Source of the DNA: Emergencia sp.
GTDB taxonomy: Bacteria; Bacillota; Clostridia; Peptostreptococcales; Anaerovoracaceae
Direction of reading: 5' to 3'
DNA: 64,000 nt
Assembly (NCBI GenBank): GCA_022767345.1
Contig: JALEOD010000035.1
Span: forward strand, 1-64,000
Part shown: positions 1-8,429 of the stretch, piece after piece
Position numbering within the stretch: the stretch's first letter is position 1
Layout of the letters: every line of letters starts with the position of its first letter
Program-made: the position numbers and the translations under genes
Notes under the pieces: generated by a model
The model's database searches: none
Told to the model about the DNA's origin: nothing
What the model saw: only the letters and a program-made list of their open reading frames with translations

Positions 1-62
1 GCGGCAAGACAGCCAGTTACATTTTTACGGCAAACGTTTAAATTTTAATGGCATATGGATAT

Positions 63-92
63 GGCTCTGCGATTACTGCAGAGCTGTTTTTG
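63..92 (+). terminator. Intrinsic terminator of an upstream gene outside the window
   Basis: GGCTCTGC and GCAGAGCT form an 8-bp stem around a 7-nt loop, followed by GTTTTTG. It precedes the riboswitch, so it most likely ends a gene whose coding part lies before the window. Confidence 0.6.
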
Positions 93-134
93 TCTCTATG
101 TCAGACGCGATAAGCGTCAAAAAAATTCAAGAAA

Positions 135-222
135 AGGAGGATATCTTGCCAAACCCGGCGAAAGCCGGTGACGGAAAGCTAAAGGGCCTTACCATCCCCA
201 TGGTTGGCAGCCAGCTGCCTGG
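135..222 (+). promoter_or_regulatory. Cyclic-di-GMP-I (GEMM) riboswitch aptamer
   Basis: The segment follows the GEMM-I pattern: TTGCCAAACC, then a GAAA-tetraloop hairpin (CCGGCGAAAGCCGG at 154-167), the GTGACGGAAAGC joining region, AAAGGGCCTTACC, the ATGG receptor-side strand and the closing GCAGCCAGCTGCC. It lies in the 5' leader of a surface-anchored protein, a typical c-di-GMP target in clostridia. Two further hairpins follow, TGCCTGGGT/ACCCGGCA (about 218-240) and GCGGT-TATT-ACCGC at 245-258. The latter abuts the ribosome binding region of the adhesin, so control of translation initiation is plausible. I see no poly-U terminator in the leader. Confidence 0.82.
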
Positions 223-272
223 GTCAAAGGAAACCCGGCAAAAGCGGTTATTACCGCAGGATGGGGAAAACA

Positions 273-2129
273 ATGAAGAACTTAAAAAAAGCAGTCAGCA
301 TTCTTTTGAGCCTGCTGATCGTGATGAGCTTGATGCCGATGTCAGTATTTGCAGAAAACAATGATTTAATGAAAATTCACAATACAAGTGATCTTCTGGA
401 TAAAATGGAAGTTCCAGTCGGTGGTGTTGTGAAGTTTTCTGCAAGCGATGGCAGCAAAACCGTAAATTTGGATATGACTCGAGATAATGGAAGCTTTCTG
501 GATAGCGATACGCCAGCAAATGAGCATGATTTCGAGAATTCTAAGTGGACGATAACGCTGACTTACGGAGAATCCATTGCTACGATAACACTTATCAAAC
601 ATGGTAATGGAAACGGTAACGGAAAAGGGCAGGATGAGTATTGGTTAGATAGTTATAATGTGACAAAACCAGGTACCCCTGCTGATCCGGGAGATGGCGG
701 TGAAGATTCTGAAGAAGCGGGAAGTATCATCATCGAGAAAGATGTAGTTGCTTCTGATGGAGTTACTGTTCCAGAAAATAAGGTTTATACCTTTACTGTC
801 ACCGCTGAGAATAATGAGGCGTTTAAGCCTGTTACGGTAAACGTAAAGCAAGGCAGCCCGGAGGAAATTAAAAAAGTTCCAGTCGGAGCATACACTATTA
901 CAGAGGATACAAAAGCTGCTGCAATTGGTGATTACGATCTCACTGTTAAGATGCGGGAACCGGACTCTGTCAAAAATTGCGAAAGCATTACCGTAACTGT
1001 AACTAAAGATACACAGGTAAAGGTTACTGCTATAAACACTTACGCTAAAAAGGATGAAGGCACACCTGAACCGAAAAATGGTCAGATTAAAATCGTTAAA
1101 CAGGTGGTAGATGAAGAGGAAAATGTTATTACACTTAAAGATGAAAAAGAATTTAAGTTTGATATCAAGTCAACCGATTCAGAGGATTCTTTGGAAGGCG
1201 TATCTGTACAGGTAGGTGGAACGCAGGATGGTGTAGCTTATGTATATAGCCTGAAGGAAGGTGAATATACAATTGCTGAAGCAGATCATAGCGCTGAAAT
1301 TGATGGTTATACTTTCCAAGAAGTGAAATTCTATGATGAGGATGGAGAAGAAATTACGGACACTGGAAATGAACAGAGTTTCGCGAAAGTAACCACAAGC
1401 TCTGAAGAGGAGACGGTTGTAACTGTAAAAAACATCTACACCAAGAATAACGAAGAACCTCAGCAGCCTGAAGAGAAAGGTCAGATCAAGATAACTAAAA
1501 AGGTTGCAGATGCAAATGGAAATCCCGTCATTTTACTTGAAGACAAGATATTTGCGTTCCAGCTTAAGAAGGGTGACAGCGAATTATACGCATTTGTACT
1601 TGTTAAAACTGGTACAAGCGAGGCTACTATTGAGTTTGATGTTGAACCTGGTGTGTACAGTTTAGAAGAATATTCCGATTGGTTAGAGATTGACGGATAT
1701 ACTTTTAAGCAAGTTGAAATGCCAAAAAGTGTGACTGTAGAAGCAGGTACGATTGCTGAAATAACTGCTACAAACACCTACACCAAGAAGGACGATTCGA
1801 CTACTACTCTTCCTGATCCGGATGTTCCACAGGGATCAGGACCAGAAAATCCTGAAGAACCGGATGAACCGATCATCGACGAACCGGATGTGCCTCTGGC
1901 ACCTGGACCGGACGAACCGATCATTAATGATCCTGATGTTCCGCTTGGACCAGCGCCGGTTATCGAAGATCCGGATGCACCGCTGACATCAACGTCATCT
2001 GAAGAGGCAGATCCGAACCAGCCGAAGACAGGCGATGAAGCGCCGCTTGCATTGATGATGGGAATGTTCCTCGTGTCAGTCGGAGCACTTGGAACGATCG
2101 TTGTCAGAAGAAAGGAAACTGAAAAATAA
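273..2129 (+). CDS. Sortase-anchored surface protein with SpaA/CnaB-like repeats
   Basis: A 618-residue secreted wall protein. Residues 1-27 form a signal peptide (MKNLKKAVS start, VFA cleavage site). After a unique N-terminal region with a low-complexity NGNGNGNGKG run come three related beta-sandwich repeats at about 150-258, 270-390 and 403-504, each opening with a G-x-I-x-I-x-K type strand (GSIIIEKDV, GQIKIVKQV, GQIKITKKV) and closing near N-x-Y, as in SpaA/CnaB-like (DUF5979-like) pilin and adhesin domains. Next is an acidic proline-rich spacer of PDVPLxPGPDEPII-type repeats (about 515-580), a QPKTG sorting motif at 583-587, a hydrophobic helix and the RRKETEK tail. The second ATG (273) is preferred over 261 because AGGATGGGG lies at proper spacing and the signal peptide begins there. 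The GEMM leader implies c-di-GMP control of adhesion. The ligand is unknown. Confidence 0.85.
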   Translation: MKNLKKAVSILLSLLIVMSLMPMSVFAENNDLMKIHNTSDLLDKMEVPVGGVVKFSASDGSKTVNLDMTRDNGSFLDSDTPANEHDFENSKWTITLTYGESIATITLIKHGNGNGNGKGQDEYWLDSYNVTKPGTPADPGDGGEDSEEAGSIIIEKDVVASDGVTVPENKVYTFTVTAENNEAFKPVTVNVKQGSPEEIKKVPVGAYTITEDTKAAAIGDYDLTVKMREPDSVKNCESITVTVTKDTQVKVTAINTYAKKDEGTPEPKNGQIKIVKQVVDEEENVITLKDEKEFKFDIKSTDSEDSLEGVSVQVGGTQDGVAYVYSLKEGEYTIAEADHSAEIDGYTFQEVKFYDEDGEEITDTGNEQSFAKVTTSSEEETVVTVKNIYTKNNEEPQQPEEKGQIKITKKVADANGNPVILLEDKIFAFQLKKGDSELYAFVLVKTGTSEATIEFDVEPGVYSLEEYSDWLEIDGYTFKQVEMPKSVTVEAGTIAEITATNTYTKKDDSTTTLPDPDVPQGSGPENPEEPDEPIIDEPDVPLAPGPDEPIINDPDVPLGPAPVIEDPDAPLTSTSSEEADPNQPKTGDEAPLALMMGMFLVSVGALGTIVVRRKETEK

Positions 2130-2164
2130 ACCTGAACAATGTGTTGTGGTTTCATAGTTTTGAT

Positions 2165-2198
2165 AAAAGAGCCGTTTTGATTGAGACGGCTCTTTTGC
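2165..2198 (+). terminator. Intrinsic terminator after the adhesin gene
   Basis: AAAAGAGCCGT pairs with ACGGCTCTTTT around a short loop and ends in a T run. It separates the adhesin from the next promoter. Confidence 0.85.
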
Positions 2199-2257
2199 TG
2201 CGTTTTTGGAGCAATTTTTCATCAGTTTACCGAGTATCTCCTGTTTTAGAATTGCCT

Positions 2258-2286
2258 TTGACTTTCACAAGTAAAAGTGATATAAT
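2258..2286 (+). promoter_or_regulatory. Sigma-A-type promoter of the TrpR-like gene
   Basis: TTGACT (2258-2263) and a perfect TATAAT (2281-2286) are separated by 17 bp, 39 bp before the chosen start codon. Confidence 0.8.
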
Positions 2287-2324
2287 TAAACATGAAAGTA
2301 TTGAAAGAAGAAAGGAGCCTGTTC

Positions 2325-2630
2325 ATGGCATACGATTCAAAGTTCAAGAGAGACGACATTGATGAACTGTTCGACGGAATACTGACACTGAAGGACAGAG
2401 AGGACTGCTACAGATTTTTCGAGGATGTCTGCACAATTAATGAAATTCATGCCATTGCGCAGAGACTGCAGGTTGCGAAACTTCTTTCACAAAAGAAAAC
2501 CTATAGCGAAATCGAAGAGATGACGAAGGCTTCTACTGCGACAATCAGTCGTATTAATAAATGTCTGGTTTACGGGGCAGACGGCTATCAGAGGGTATTA
2601 GAGCGCCTTGATAATCAGAAAAGAAGATAG
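2325..2630 (+). CDS. YerC/YecD family TrpR-related DNA-binding protein
   Basis: A 101-residue protein beginning MAYDSKFKRDD. It matches the Firmicutes YerC/YecD family, which shares the helix-turn-helix fold of the Trp repressor: an acidic N-terminal helix, an EIHAIAQRLQVAKLL helix, then KTYSEIEEMTKASTATISRINKCL as the DNA-binding part. The family is a small cytosolic regulator whose targets are not well defined. AAAGGAG seven bases before ATG 2325 fixes the start; an earlier in-frame ATG at 2292 has no such site. It is a single-gene unit, with its own promoter and a terminator directly behind. Confidence 0.88.
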   Translation: MAYDSKFKRDDIDELFDGILTLKDREDCYRFFEDVCTINEIHAIAQRLQVAKLLSQKKTYSEIEEMTKASTATISRINKCLVYGADGYQRVLERLDNQKRR

Positions 2631-2638
2631 AGAAATCC

Positions 2639-2674
2639 AGTAAGGATGCCTTTTGTGTGTCCTTACTTTTTCTT
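2639..2674 (+). terminator. Intrinsic terminator between yerC-like and PPTase genes
   Basis: AGTAAGGA pairs with TCCTTACT and is followed by TTTTCTTT. The in-frame ATG at 2646 lies inside this hairpin, which argues against it as the start of the next gene. Confidence 0.8.
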
Positions 2675-2702
2675 TAGAAGAATATTGAGGGGAGATGAGA
2701 TT

Positions 2703-3260
2703 TTGAGCAGCATTTATATTTATGACGGACCTTTTGAAAAAGGGGAAAAGGGATACGGTCTTATCAGGCAGGCTGCGGTTCGCTACTGCGGAGAGGCGGG
2801 AGTGGATTATCCGGTTTTGGAAGCGGAGATTTTGAGAGAGGTCAAGGGAAAGCCTTATTTTGTGGATATTCCTTTGGAGTTTTCTCTGTCCCACAGCGGC
2901 GCGCTGTGGATGTGTATGGTTTCCCAGCAGCCGTGTGGTCTGGACCTGCAGCATGTGAAGGACTGCAAACATGAAGAAATTGCAAGGAGACTTTTTACAG
3001 AAGAGGAACAGCATTATGTAGCTCTTTGGGGACAGGAGGGTTTCTTTGATGTGTGGGTCAGAAAGGAAGCACTCTGCAAATGCACAGGTCAGGGCATCTT
3101 CAGCGATATGCCGTCTGTTGTAAGCAAAAACAGCGACCTGATGGGCGTGGTTTCGTGGCATGATAGAGAATACTTCTTTACGGAGATAGAAATTGCACCG
3201 GATATCAAATGCGCAGCATGCACCGATGATGAGGCGCAGGTAGTGATTCGTGTATTATAA
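2703..3260 (+). CDS. 4'-phosphopantetheinyl transferase (Sfp-type)
   Basis: The 185-residue product resembles compact Sfp/AcpT-type phosphopantetheinyl transferases, which move the phosphopantetheine arm of CoA onto a serine of a carrier protein. The family signatures are visible: SLSHSG, CGLDLQHV (metal-binding aspartate) and FFDVWVRKEALCKCTGQG (W-x-x-KEA). The likely start is TTG at 2703, because GGGGAG sits eight bases upstream and the only earlier ATG falls inside a terminator. No carrier protein, NRPS or PKS gene lies in the window, so its substrate cannot be inferred from context. It could serve fatty-acid ACP or an unlinked pathway. Confidence 0.82.
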   Translation: MSSIYIYDGPFEKGEKGYGLIRQAAVRYCGEAGVDYPVLEAEILREVKGKPYFVDIPLEFSLSHSGALWMCMVSQQPCGLDLQHVKDCKHEEIARRLFTEEEQHYVALWGQEGFFDVWVRKEALCKCTGQGIFSDMPSVVSKNSDLMGVVSWHDREYFFTEIEIAPDIKCAACTDDEAQVVIRVL

Positions 3261-3271
3261 TTGGAGGACTT

Positions 3272-3748
3272 ATGACAGTCAGTATTGACAATGCGGCTTT
3301 GCGGTATTTATCCGCAAGAAGCCGCACTGTTTTTGAGATGAAAAAAAAGTTGGCAGAAAAAGGTTTTGCAGAAGAAGACATCGAAGCACTGGTTGCGCGA
3401 TTTTTATCTTATGGATACTTAAATGACGAGAAGTACTGCACGGCTTACTTTCGCTATGCCTTCGGAAAGGGAAAGGGCAGGCGAAAGGTATTTCAGGAAC
3501 TGCGGCAGAAAGGTGTGGACAGCCTGACCATAGAAAATGCCTTTGAGGATTATTTGCAGGAAGAAGAGACGGAATATGACGAGCGCGTTATGGCGCTGGC
3601 AGAAGCGGAAAAAGTGCTGCGCACTGCGGGAGTCAGCAGAGATGAGGAAATTCCGGAGAAGATTTTAGGCAGAGTTGCCAGAAGACTTGCGGGCAAGGGG
3701 TATGGAGGCGAGACTATTTACAGTGTGATAGGAGAGCTTAGAAGATGA
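3272..3748 (+). CDS. recX: Regulatory protein RecX
   Basis: A 158-residue RecX homologue. RecX binds RecA filaments and limits recombinase activity. It shows the three-helix repeat pattern of the family: ALRYLSARSRTVFEMKKKLAEKGF near the N-terminus, YGYLNDEKYCTAYF in the middle, then GRRKVFQELRQKGV. The start has TTGGAGG seven bases upstream. Its stop overlaps the start of tcdA by four bases (ATGA), indicating translational coupling. recA is not in the window. Confidence 0.9.
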   Translation: MTVSIDNAALRYLSARSRTVFEMKKKLAEKGFAEEDIEALVARFLSYGYLNDEKYCTAYFRYAFGKGKGRRKVFQELRQKGVDSLTIENAFEDYLQEEETEYDERVMALAEAEKVLRTAGVSRDEEIPEKILGRVARRLAGKGYGGETIYSVIGELRR

Positions 3749-4431
3749 GCAGAACAGAGAGAACCGCTTTATTAATCGGTGAAGAGGGCGTGGAGAGACT
3801 GGCAAAAGCAAAGGTCCTCGTCTTTGGCGCAGGCGGCGTAGGCGGCTTCGTGTGCGAGGCCCTGGCGCGAGGAGGAATCGGCGCTCTTTCTATTGTGGAT
3901 AATGACGTAATTTCTGAAAGCAATATCAACAGGCAGATCATCGCAAGCTATGATACTGTGGGGATGGAAAAGACAAAGGTGATGGAGCAGAGAATTCTGT
4001 CCATCAATCCGCAGTGCAGGGTGGAAACCTTCGGGTGTTTTTATCTGCCGGGGACTTTGGAAGCGGAGCAGTTTGACTTTACAGCGTATGATTACGTAGT
4101 GGATGCTATTGACACCACTGCGGCGAAAATAGATATTATTTGCAGGTGCAAAGAGGCAGGCGTGCCTGTGATTTCCTCTATGGGAACGGGAAACAAGCTG
4201 GATCCGTCCCGCTTTGAGATTACCGATATCAGCAGGACCAGTGTGTGTCCTTTGGCAAAGGTTGTCAGAAAGGAACTTAGAGACCGGGGCATTAAGGGCG
4301 TAAAAGTCCTCTATTCCAGAGAGGAACCGGTGAAAACCGGAAGCAGAACCCCGGGCAGCATCAGCTATGTGCCGCCGGTAGCGGGGCTTCTCATTGCCGG
4401 AGAAGTCATCCGGGATTTATTAAAACGTTAA
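3745..4431 (+). CDS. tcdA: tRNA threonylcarbamoyladenosine dehydratase (TcdA, ThiF/E1-like)
   Basis: A 228-residue E1-like enzyme expected to cyclise N6-threonylcarbamoyladenosine at tRNA position 37 using ATP. Visible features are the nucleotide-binding GAGGVGGFVCEALARGG glycine loop, DNDVISESNINRQ (substrate arginine region), and the TcdA-like SMGTGNKLDPSRFEITDIS and CPLAKVVRKELRDRGI segments. It ends with a C-terminal helix after SYVPPVAGLLIAGEVI. It is translationally coupled to recX. MoeB or ThiF are less likely because no thiamine or molybdopterin genes are nearby and the GNKLDPSRF motif fits the TcdA branch. Confidence 0.9.
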   Translation: MSRTERTALLIGEEGVERLAKAKVLVFGAGGVGGFVCEALARGGIGALSIVDNDVISESNINRQIIASYDTVGMEKTKVMEQRILSINPQCRVETFGCFYLPGTLEAEQFDFTAYDYVVDAIDTTAAKIDIICRCKEAGVPVISSMGTGNKLDPSRFEITDISRTSVCPLAKVVRKELRDRGIKGVKVLYSREEPVKTGSRTPGSISYVPPVAGLLIAGEVIRDLLKR

Positions 4432-4536
4432 TCTATTTTTAATCTTTCTTCCCTTTTTCTTTCATGTTTGCGAGGTAAGATAAATATGCAAAAGGGGATA
4501 TCATAGAAAACGATTAAAAGTAGAAAGGAATTTATC

Positions 4537-5082
4537 ATGGATAAGTTTGAAAAAATTGAAAAAATCATCGAAAAAACAGGCGTGACTTACGCTGAGGCAA
4601 AGAAGGCCCTGGAAGAATCCGGTGAGGATATGCTGGACGCTATTGTGCTCCTTGAAAGTCAGGGCAAAATTAAGAATCCTGAAACGGGTTCTTATACTAC
4701 CAAAACCGAGGAACCCAGCGAGGAGTTTCGCGAGGCTGCAATGTATTACGAGGAAAAGGGAGACGAAAAATTCAGCAATATCATGGTGCGTATTCTGAAG
4801 TGGTGCGGACAACTGATTAAAAAAGGCTGTGAGAATTTTTTCATTGTCAAGCGTTACGGGCAGGAGGTTGTCAATGCGCCGGTTATCGTTTTGATTTTAC
4901 TTCTGTGCTGTGCGTTTTGGGTAATAGTGCCGTTGATGGTTGTCGGCATGTTCTTCGGGTACAGCTATAGCTTCAGCGGTGCAATTACAGGCGCCGTCGA
5001 TGTCAATAAGGCATGCGATAAAGCGGCGGAGGCAGCAGAGGCGATGAAGCAGGAGTTTACAAAAGGTCCGCAAAATAAATAA
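4537..5082 (+). CDS. DUF4342 membrane-associated protein with UBA-like N-terminus
   Basis: A 181-residue protein. The first 45 residues form a UBA/TS-N-like helical bundle (KIIEKTGVTYAEAKKALEES, then EDMLDAIVLLESQGKI), as in EF-Ts. The middle and C-terminus match DUF4342, with a hydrophobic segment (APVIVLILLLCCAFWVIVPL, then MVVGMFFGYSY) that probably makes one or two membrane passes, and an acidic/basic helical tail. The function of the family is unknown. It lies 23 bp before a two-component system on the same strand and may be co-transcribed with it. GAAAGGA precedes the ATG. Confidence 0.78.
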   Translation: MDKFEKIEKIIEKTGVTYAEAKKALEESGEDMLDAIVLLESQGKIKNPETGSYTTKTEEPSEEFREAAMYYEEKGDEKFSNIMVRILKWCGQLIKKGCENFFIVKRYGQEVVNAPVIVLILLLCCAFWVIVPLMVVGMFFGYSYSFSGAITGAVDVNKACDKAAEAAEAMKQEFTKGPQNK

Positions 5083-5105
5083 CCGCAAAACTAGGAGAAA
5101 TACAG

Positions 5106-5783
5106 GTGGCAGAGAAAATTTTACTGGTAGAAGATGATACGAAAATTGCAAGATTTGTCGAGCTTGAACTTACCCATGAGGGGTATGAGGTGGCGAAAGC
5201 TTTTGATGGCAGACAGGGACTGGAGTTGGCGGAAAGCGGCAGTTTTGATCTGGTGCTTCTTGATATCATGCTGCCGGGGCTCAATGGTCTGGAAGTGCTC
5301 AGAAGACTTAGGCGAAGTTCCGATATGCCGGTTATCATGCTGACGGCGAGAGATGCGGTGATGGATAAAGTTTCCGGTCTTGATTCCGGTGCTGACGATT
5401 ATATCACCAAGCCCTTTGCCATCGAAGAGCTGCTGGCGAGAATCCGCGTGGTATTCAAGAAGAGGGGCGGGCAGAAACAGACCAGAAAGTTTACTGTAAA
5501 GGGCGTCACCATGGATACAGACCGCCACGAAGTCACCTATAACGGGGAGATTGTGGAACTGAATCACAGAGAGTATGAACTGGTGCGTATTCTCATGGAA
5601 AATAAAAATATTGTTTTGAACAGAGAAAGGCTTTTGGACAGCGTGTGCGGCTATGATTATATGGGAGAAACCAATATTATCGATGTGTATGTGCGCCATA
5701 TCAGAAGCAAGCTTGACGACCGTTTCGGCATTAAATTTATTACAACAGTGCGGGGCGTAGGCTATGCAGTCAAAGAGGATTAA
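5106..5783 (+). CDS. OmpR/PhoB-family response regulator
   Basis: The 225-residue protein has an N-terminal receiver domain (ILLVEDDTKIARFVELEL acidic pair; phosphoacceptor Asp in VLLDIMLPG; switch Thr in MLTARD; Lys in ITKPF) and a C-terminal winged helix ending in IRSKLDDRFGIKFITTVRGVGYAV. It starts at GTG, with AGGAGA eight bases upstream. The partner kinase gene begins 4 nt after its stop. The signal sensed is not evident. It resembles the ArlR/CovR-like group but the assignment is not specific. Confidence 0.92.
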   Translation: MAEKILLVEDDTKIARFVELELTHEGYEVAKAFDGRQGLELAESGSFDLVLLDIMLPGLNGLEVLRRLRRSSDMPVIMLTARDAVMDKVSGLDSGADDYITKPFAIEELLARIRVVFKKRGGQKQTRKFTVKGVTMDTDRHEVTYNGEIVELNHREYELVRILMENKNIVLNRERLLDSVCGYDYMGETNIIDVYVRHIRSKLDDRFGIKFITTVRGVGYAVKED

Positions 5784-5787
5784 AACA

Positions 5788-7011
5788 ATGAATGAAGCAA
5801 GTCGCATGACCTCTATTGCCAGAAAGATTAATTTTGAGTTCTGGCTTCGTCAGTTTGCCAATTTTATCGCCATCGATTTGATTCTACTCATTATCATCTG
5901 CGTCAGCTTTTTCTTTTGGCGAGAGGGACTGGTGCCTGATTCGGAGACCGTCGAAAGCCGCGATTTTATCTGGGGAAGTTTTGAGAACTGGCGGTATATC
6001 ATAGAGACCGAAGCGGGAAAAACTTACTCCTATTATGTGAAGGATTACAGCGCTTTTTTTAAAACGCCTGCGTTGATTTTGCTCATTGTCCAGGGTGTGA
6101 TGCTCATTGAGGATTTGTTTCACACGAAAAAGGTGCGCCATCTGATGAAACCTCTCAATGATATTGCTGTCAGGACGGAAAAACTTTCCAGTATGGCCTT
6201 TGACAGCGCGAAGATGGAAAGTTTTGAACAGGCAGTATCAGGTCTGGATCCGGAAAAACCTGATGCCAGAGTTTCTACTGGGGATCAGGAACTGCAAAGC
6301 CTTGAAATCGCCATTAACAATCTTCTTGAACGCATGCGGGAAAGTCACAGGCAGCAGGACCGCTTTGTTTCTGACGCTTCCCACGAGCTGCGCACGCCGA
6401 TTTCGGTGATTCAGGGTTATGTTAATATGCTGGATCGCTGGGGCAAAGAGGACGAACAGATTCTGGAAGAATCCATTGAGGCAATCAAGAACGAATCGGA
6501 ACACATGAAAAACCTCATTGAGCAGCTGTTGTTCCTCGCAAGAGGTGACAGCGGACGAAATACTTTGGAATTTACGCAGGTGGACTTGACCGAAATGGTG
6601 GAAGAAGTGTGGGAGGAGTCTGAAATGATTGACGAGGGTCATGTGTACCGCTTTGAGGGAGAGCCGGGTCTTTTGCTGCGGGCAGACCGCGCCATGCTGA
6701 AGCAGTCTCTGCGCATTCTGGTGCAGAATGCAGCCAAGTATTCCGGCACAGGAGATACGATTTATCTCAGAGCAAAGTGCATTGACGGACGACCTTGTTA
6801 TATCGTGCAGGATGAAGGAATCGGCATGACATCCTCGGAGGTGGTGCATGTGTTTGAGCGTTTTTACCGGGCAGATGCCGCCAGAAGCAGGTCCGAATCG
6901 GGAACAGGCCTCGGTCTTTCTATCGCCAAGTGGATTATCGATGCCCATAAAGGCGAAATCGAAGTGTTGTCAAGGCCGGAGTTCGGAACGAGATTCACGG
7001 TGAAATTATAA
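5788..7011 (+). CDS. Sensor histidine kinase
   Basis: A 407-residue HisKA-type kinase. It has one membrane helix near residues 25-45, a short extracytoplasmic stretch of about 60 residues, a second helix (ALILLIVQGVMLIEDLF), a HAMP-like linker, the H-box DASHELRTPISVIQGYV and an ATPase domain with N, G1 and G2 boxes (QNAAKYS, VQDEGIGM, SGTGLGLSIAKWI). ATG 5788 is preferred over 5764 because AGAGGAT lies just upstream and 5764 is inside the regulator gene. It forms an operon with the response regulator; an intrinsic terminator follows. Confidence 0.9.
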   Translation: MNEASRMTSIARKINFEFWLRQFANFIAIDLILLIIICVSFFFWREGLVPDSETVESRDFIWGSFENWRYIIETEAGKTYSYYVKDYSAFFKTPALILLIVQGVMLIEDLFHTKKVRHLMKPLNDIAVRTEKLSSMAFDSAKMESFEQAVSGLDPEKPDARVSTGDQELQSLEIAINNLLERMRESHRQQDRFVSDASHELRTPISVIQGYVNMLDRWGKEDEQILEESIEAIKNESEHMKNLIEQLLFLARGDSGRNTLEFTQVDLTEMVEEVWEESEMIDEGHVYRFEGEPGLLLRADRAMLKQSLRILVQNAAKYSGTGDTIYLRAKCIDGRPCYIVQDEGIGMTSSEVVHVFERFYRADAARSRSESGTGLGLSIAKWIIDAHKGEIEVLSRPEFGTRFTVKL

Positions 7012-7041
7012 AGGAAATGAACTGGTGTTCGCCACACCTTT

Positions 7042-7076
7042 CTGCCGCACTGATTTTATATCAGCGCGGCTTTTTT
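7042..7076 (+). terminator. Intrinsic terminator after the two-component operon
   Basis: GCCGCACTGAT and ATCAGCGCGGC form an 11-bp stem with one mismatch, followed by TTTTTTG. Confidence 0.85.
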
Positions 7077-7192
7077 GTGCATGTACGGCTGAGAAATTTT
7101 GGCCTTGCAGGGTGTTTTTGTAGAAAGACTGTTTTTATGAAAAGACTGTTTTAGCCTGGCATTAGAAAAGGGTGAAACGTTTTTTGCGTTTG

Positions 7193-7424
7193 CAGAACTT
7201 TACCCTTTGTTTCGTCAAAAAAAGGAAAGCTGATGGAATAACTCCGACTGACCTGGTAAAAAACGAGAGAGGATTATTACTTAGGTGTGGAACGAACTAT
7301 TGAAAAGGGGAAATTCTTAGATATAACGGGGAATTAGTATGAAATTAACATGGAACTTTTGCCTTTAGTAGTCCAATGAAGTAACCTTTTCCTTTTTTTG
7401 CGCGAATAAAGGGTAAAGTTCTGC
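7193..7424. repeat. Imperfect terminal inverted repeats bounding a 232-bp non-coding segment
   Basis: The 36-nt left arm (7193-7228, starting GCAGAACT) matches the reverse complement of the right arm (7388-7424, ending AGTTCTGC) with one gap and about five mismatches. No gene of more than a few codons lies between them. The layout resembles a small MITE-like element, but I see no clear target duplication. Apart from the terminator at 7042-7076, the rest of the 512-bp gap 7012-7523 shows nothing recognisable. Confidence 0.5.
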
Positions 7425-7523
7425 AATATCATTTTTTGCTTCAGCTGCTCTCATTGAAGAACTGCAGGCGGGGCATTTTCTTTTTCATGGCATAGACAGG
7501 TTTTCCGGCGCATATAGTGTACC

Positions 7524-8405
7524 ATGTTAATTGAGGTAAATAAAAAGAGATTGAAACAAATCGGAACAGGGGCGCTGGCGGCGGTACTGGCTATCGGTCT
7601 TGCTGCGGGCTATCGAGTCGTTAAACCGGGAGAGGCGAAGAAAGGACCGGAACAGATGACCGCAGGAAGCACGCAGGCAACGGACTGGGGTCTCTCTTTT
7701 CAAACCGAGGGCCAGCCGCCTGTCGGCAATGCAAGTGCGGAGGAACTTGCAAAGTATAACGCCTATTATTGCGGAAATTCTGCGGGAGGCAATTCTGCGG
7801 GAGGCAATTCCAAAGGGAAAAATTCCAAGGAAAAGGTGCTGTACTTGACCTTTGACGCCGGCTTTGAAAACGGCTGTACCGGAGAAATTTTGGATGTACT
7901 CAAAAAAGAAAAAGTGCCTGCGGCGTTTTTCCTGGTAGGTACTTATATGAAAGAGAACGGGGATTTGGTAAAACGCATGGAGAAGGAAGGGCATATTGTA
8001 GGCAATCACACCATGCACCATCCTGACATGTCAGCCATCACTGACGAGGCGGCGCTGAAAGAAGAACTTGCAGGTGTAGAAAAAATCTACAAGGAGGTTA
8101 CGGGAAAAGAAATGAAGAAATTCTACCGGCCGCCTCAGGGCAAGTTCAGCGTCTCAAATCTGGAGCAGGCAAAAAAGCTGGGCTATACCACAGTCTTTTG
8201 GAGTCTGGCATATGTGGACTGGTATGTTGACAAACAGCCGACCAGAGAAGAGGCTCTTGAAAAACTGCTGCCGAGGACCCATGATGGGGCGGTGATACTG
8301 CTTCACTCCACATCGAAGACTAACGCAAAGATTCTGCAGGAACTCATAGGCAGGTGGAAGGATGAGGAATATACTTTCAAAGCACTGACGGAGCTGGGCA
8401 GCTAA
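7524..8405 (+). CDS. PdaA-like polysaccharide deacetylase (muramic delta-lactam de-N-acetylase type)
   Basis: A 293-residue exported or membrane-anchored NodB-fold deacetylase. An N-terminal hydrophobic segment (GALAAVLAIGLAAGY) is followed by a linker with short NSAGG repeats. The catalytic domain has the PdaA-type opening LTFDAGFENG (family catalytic Asp), HTMHHPDM (metal histidines), YRPPQGKF and VILLHSTSK near the end. PdaA removes the N-acetyl group from muramic acid so delta-lactam forms in spore cortex peptidoglycan, so a role in sporulation or wall maturation is likely. The ATG lacks a good ribosome binding site, so the exact start is uncertain. Confidence 0.85.
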   Translation: MLIEVNKKRLKQIGTGALAAVLAIGLAAGYRVVKPGEAKKGPEQMTAGSTQATDWGLSFQTEGQPPVGNASAEELAKYNAYYCGNSAGGNSAGGNSKGKNSKEKVLYLTFDAGFENGCTGEILDVLKKEKVPAAFFLVGTYMKENGDLVKRMEKEGHIVGNHTMHHPDMSAITDEAALKEELAGVEKIYKEVTGKEMKKFYRPPQGKFSVSNLEQAKKLGYTTVFWSLAYVDWYVDKQPTREEALEKLLPRTHDGAVILLHSTSKTNAKILQELIGRWKDEEYTFKALTELGS

Positions 8406-8429
8406 GGTCTGGGTGGCAGAGAATTGATA

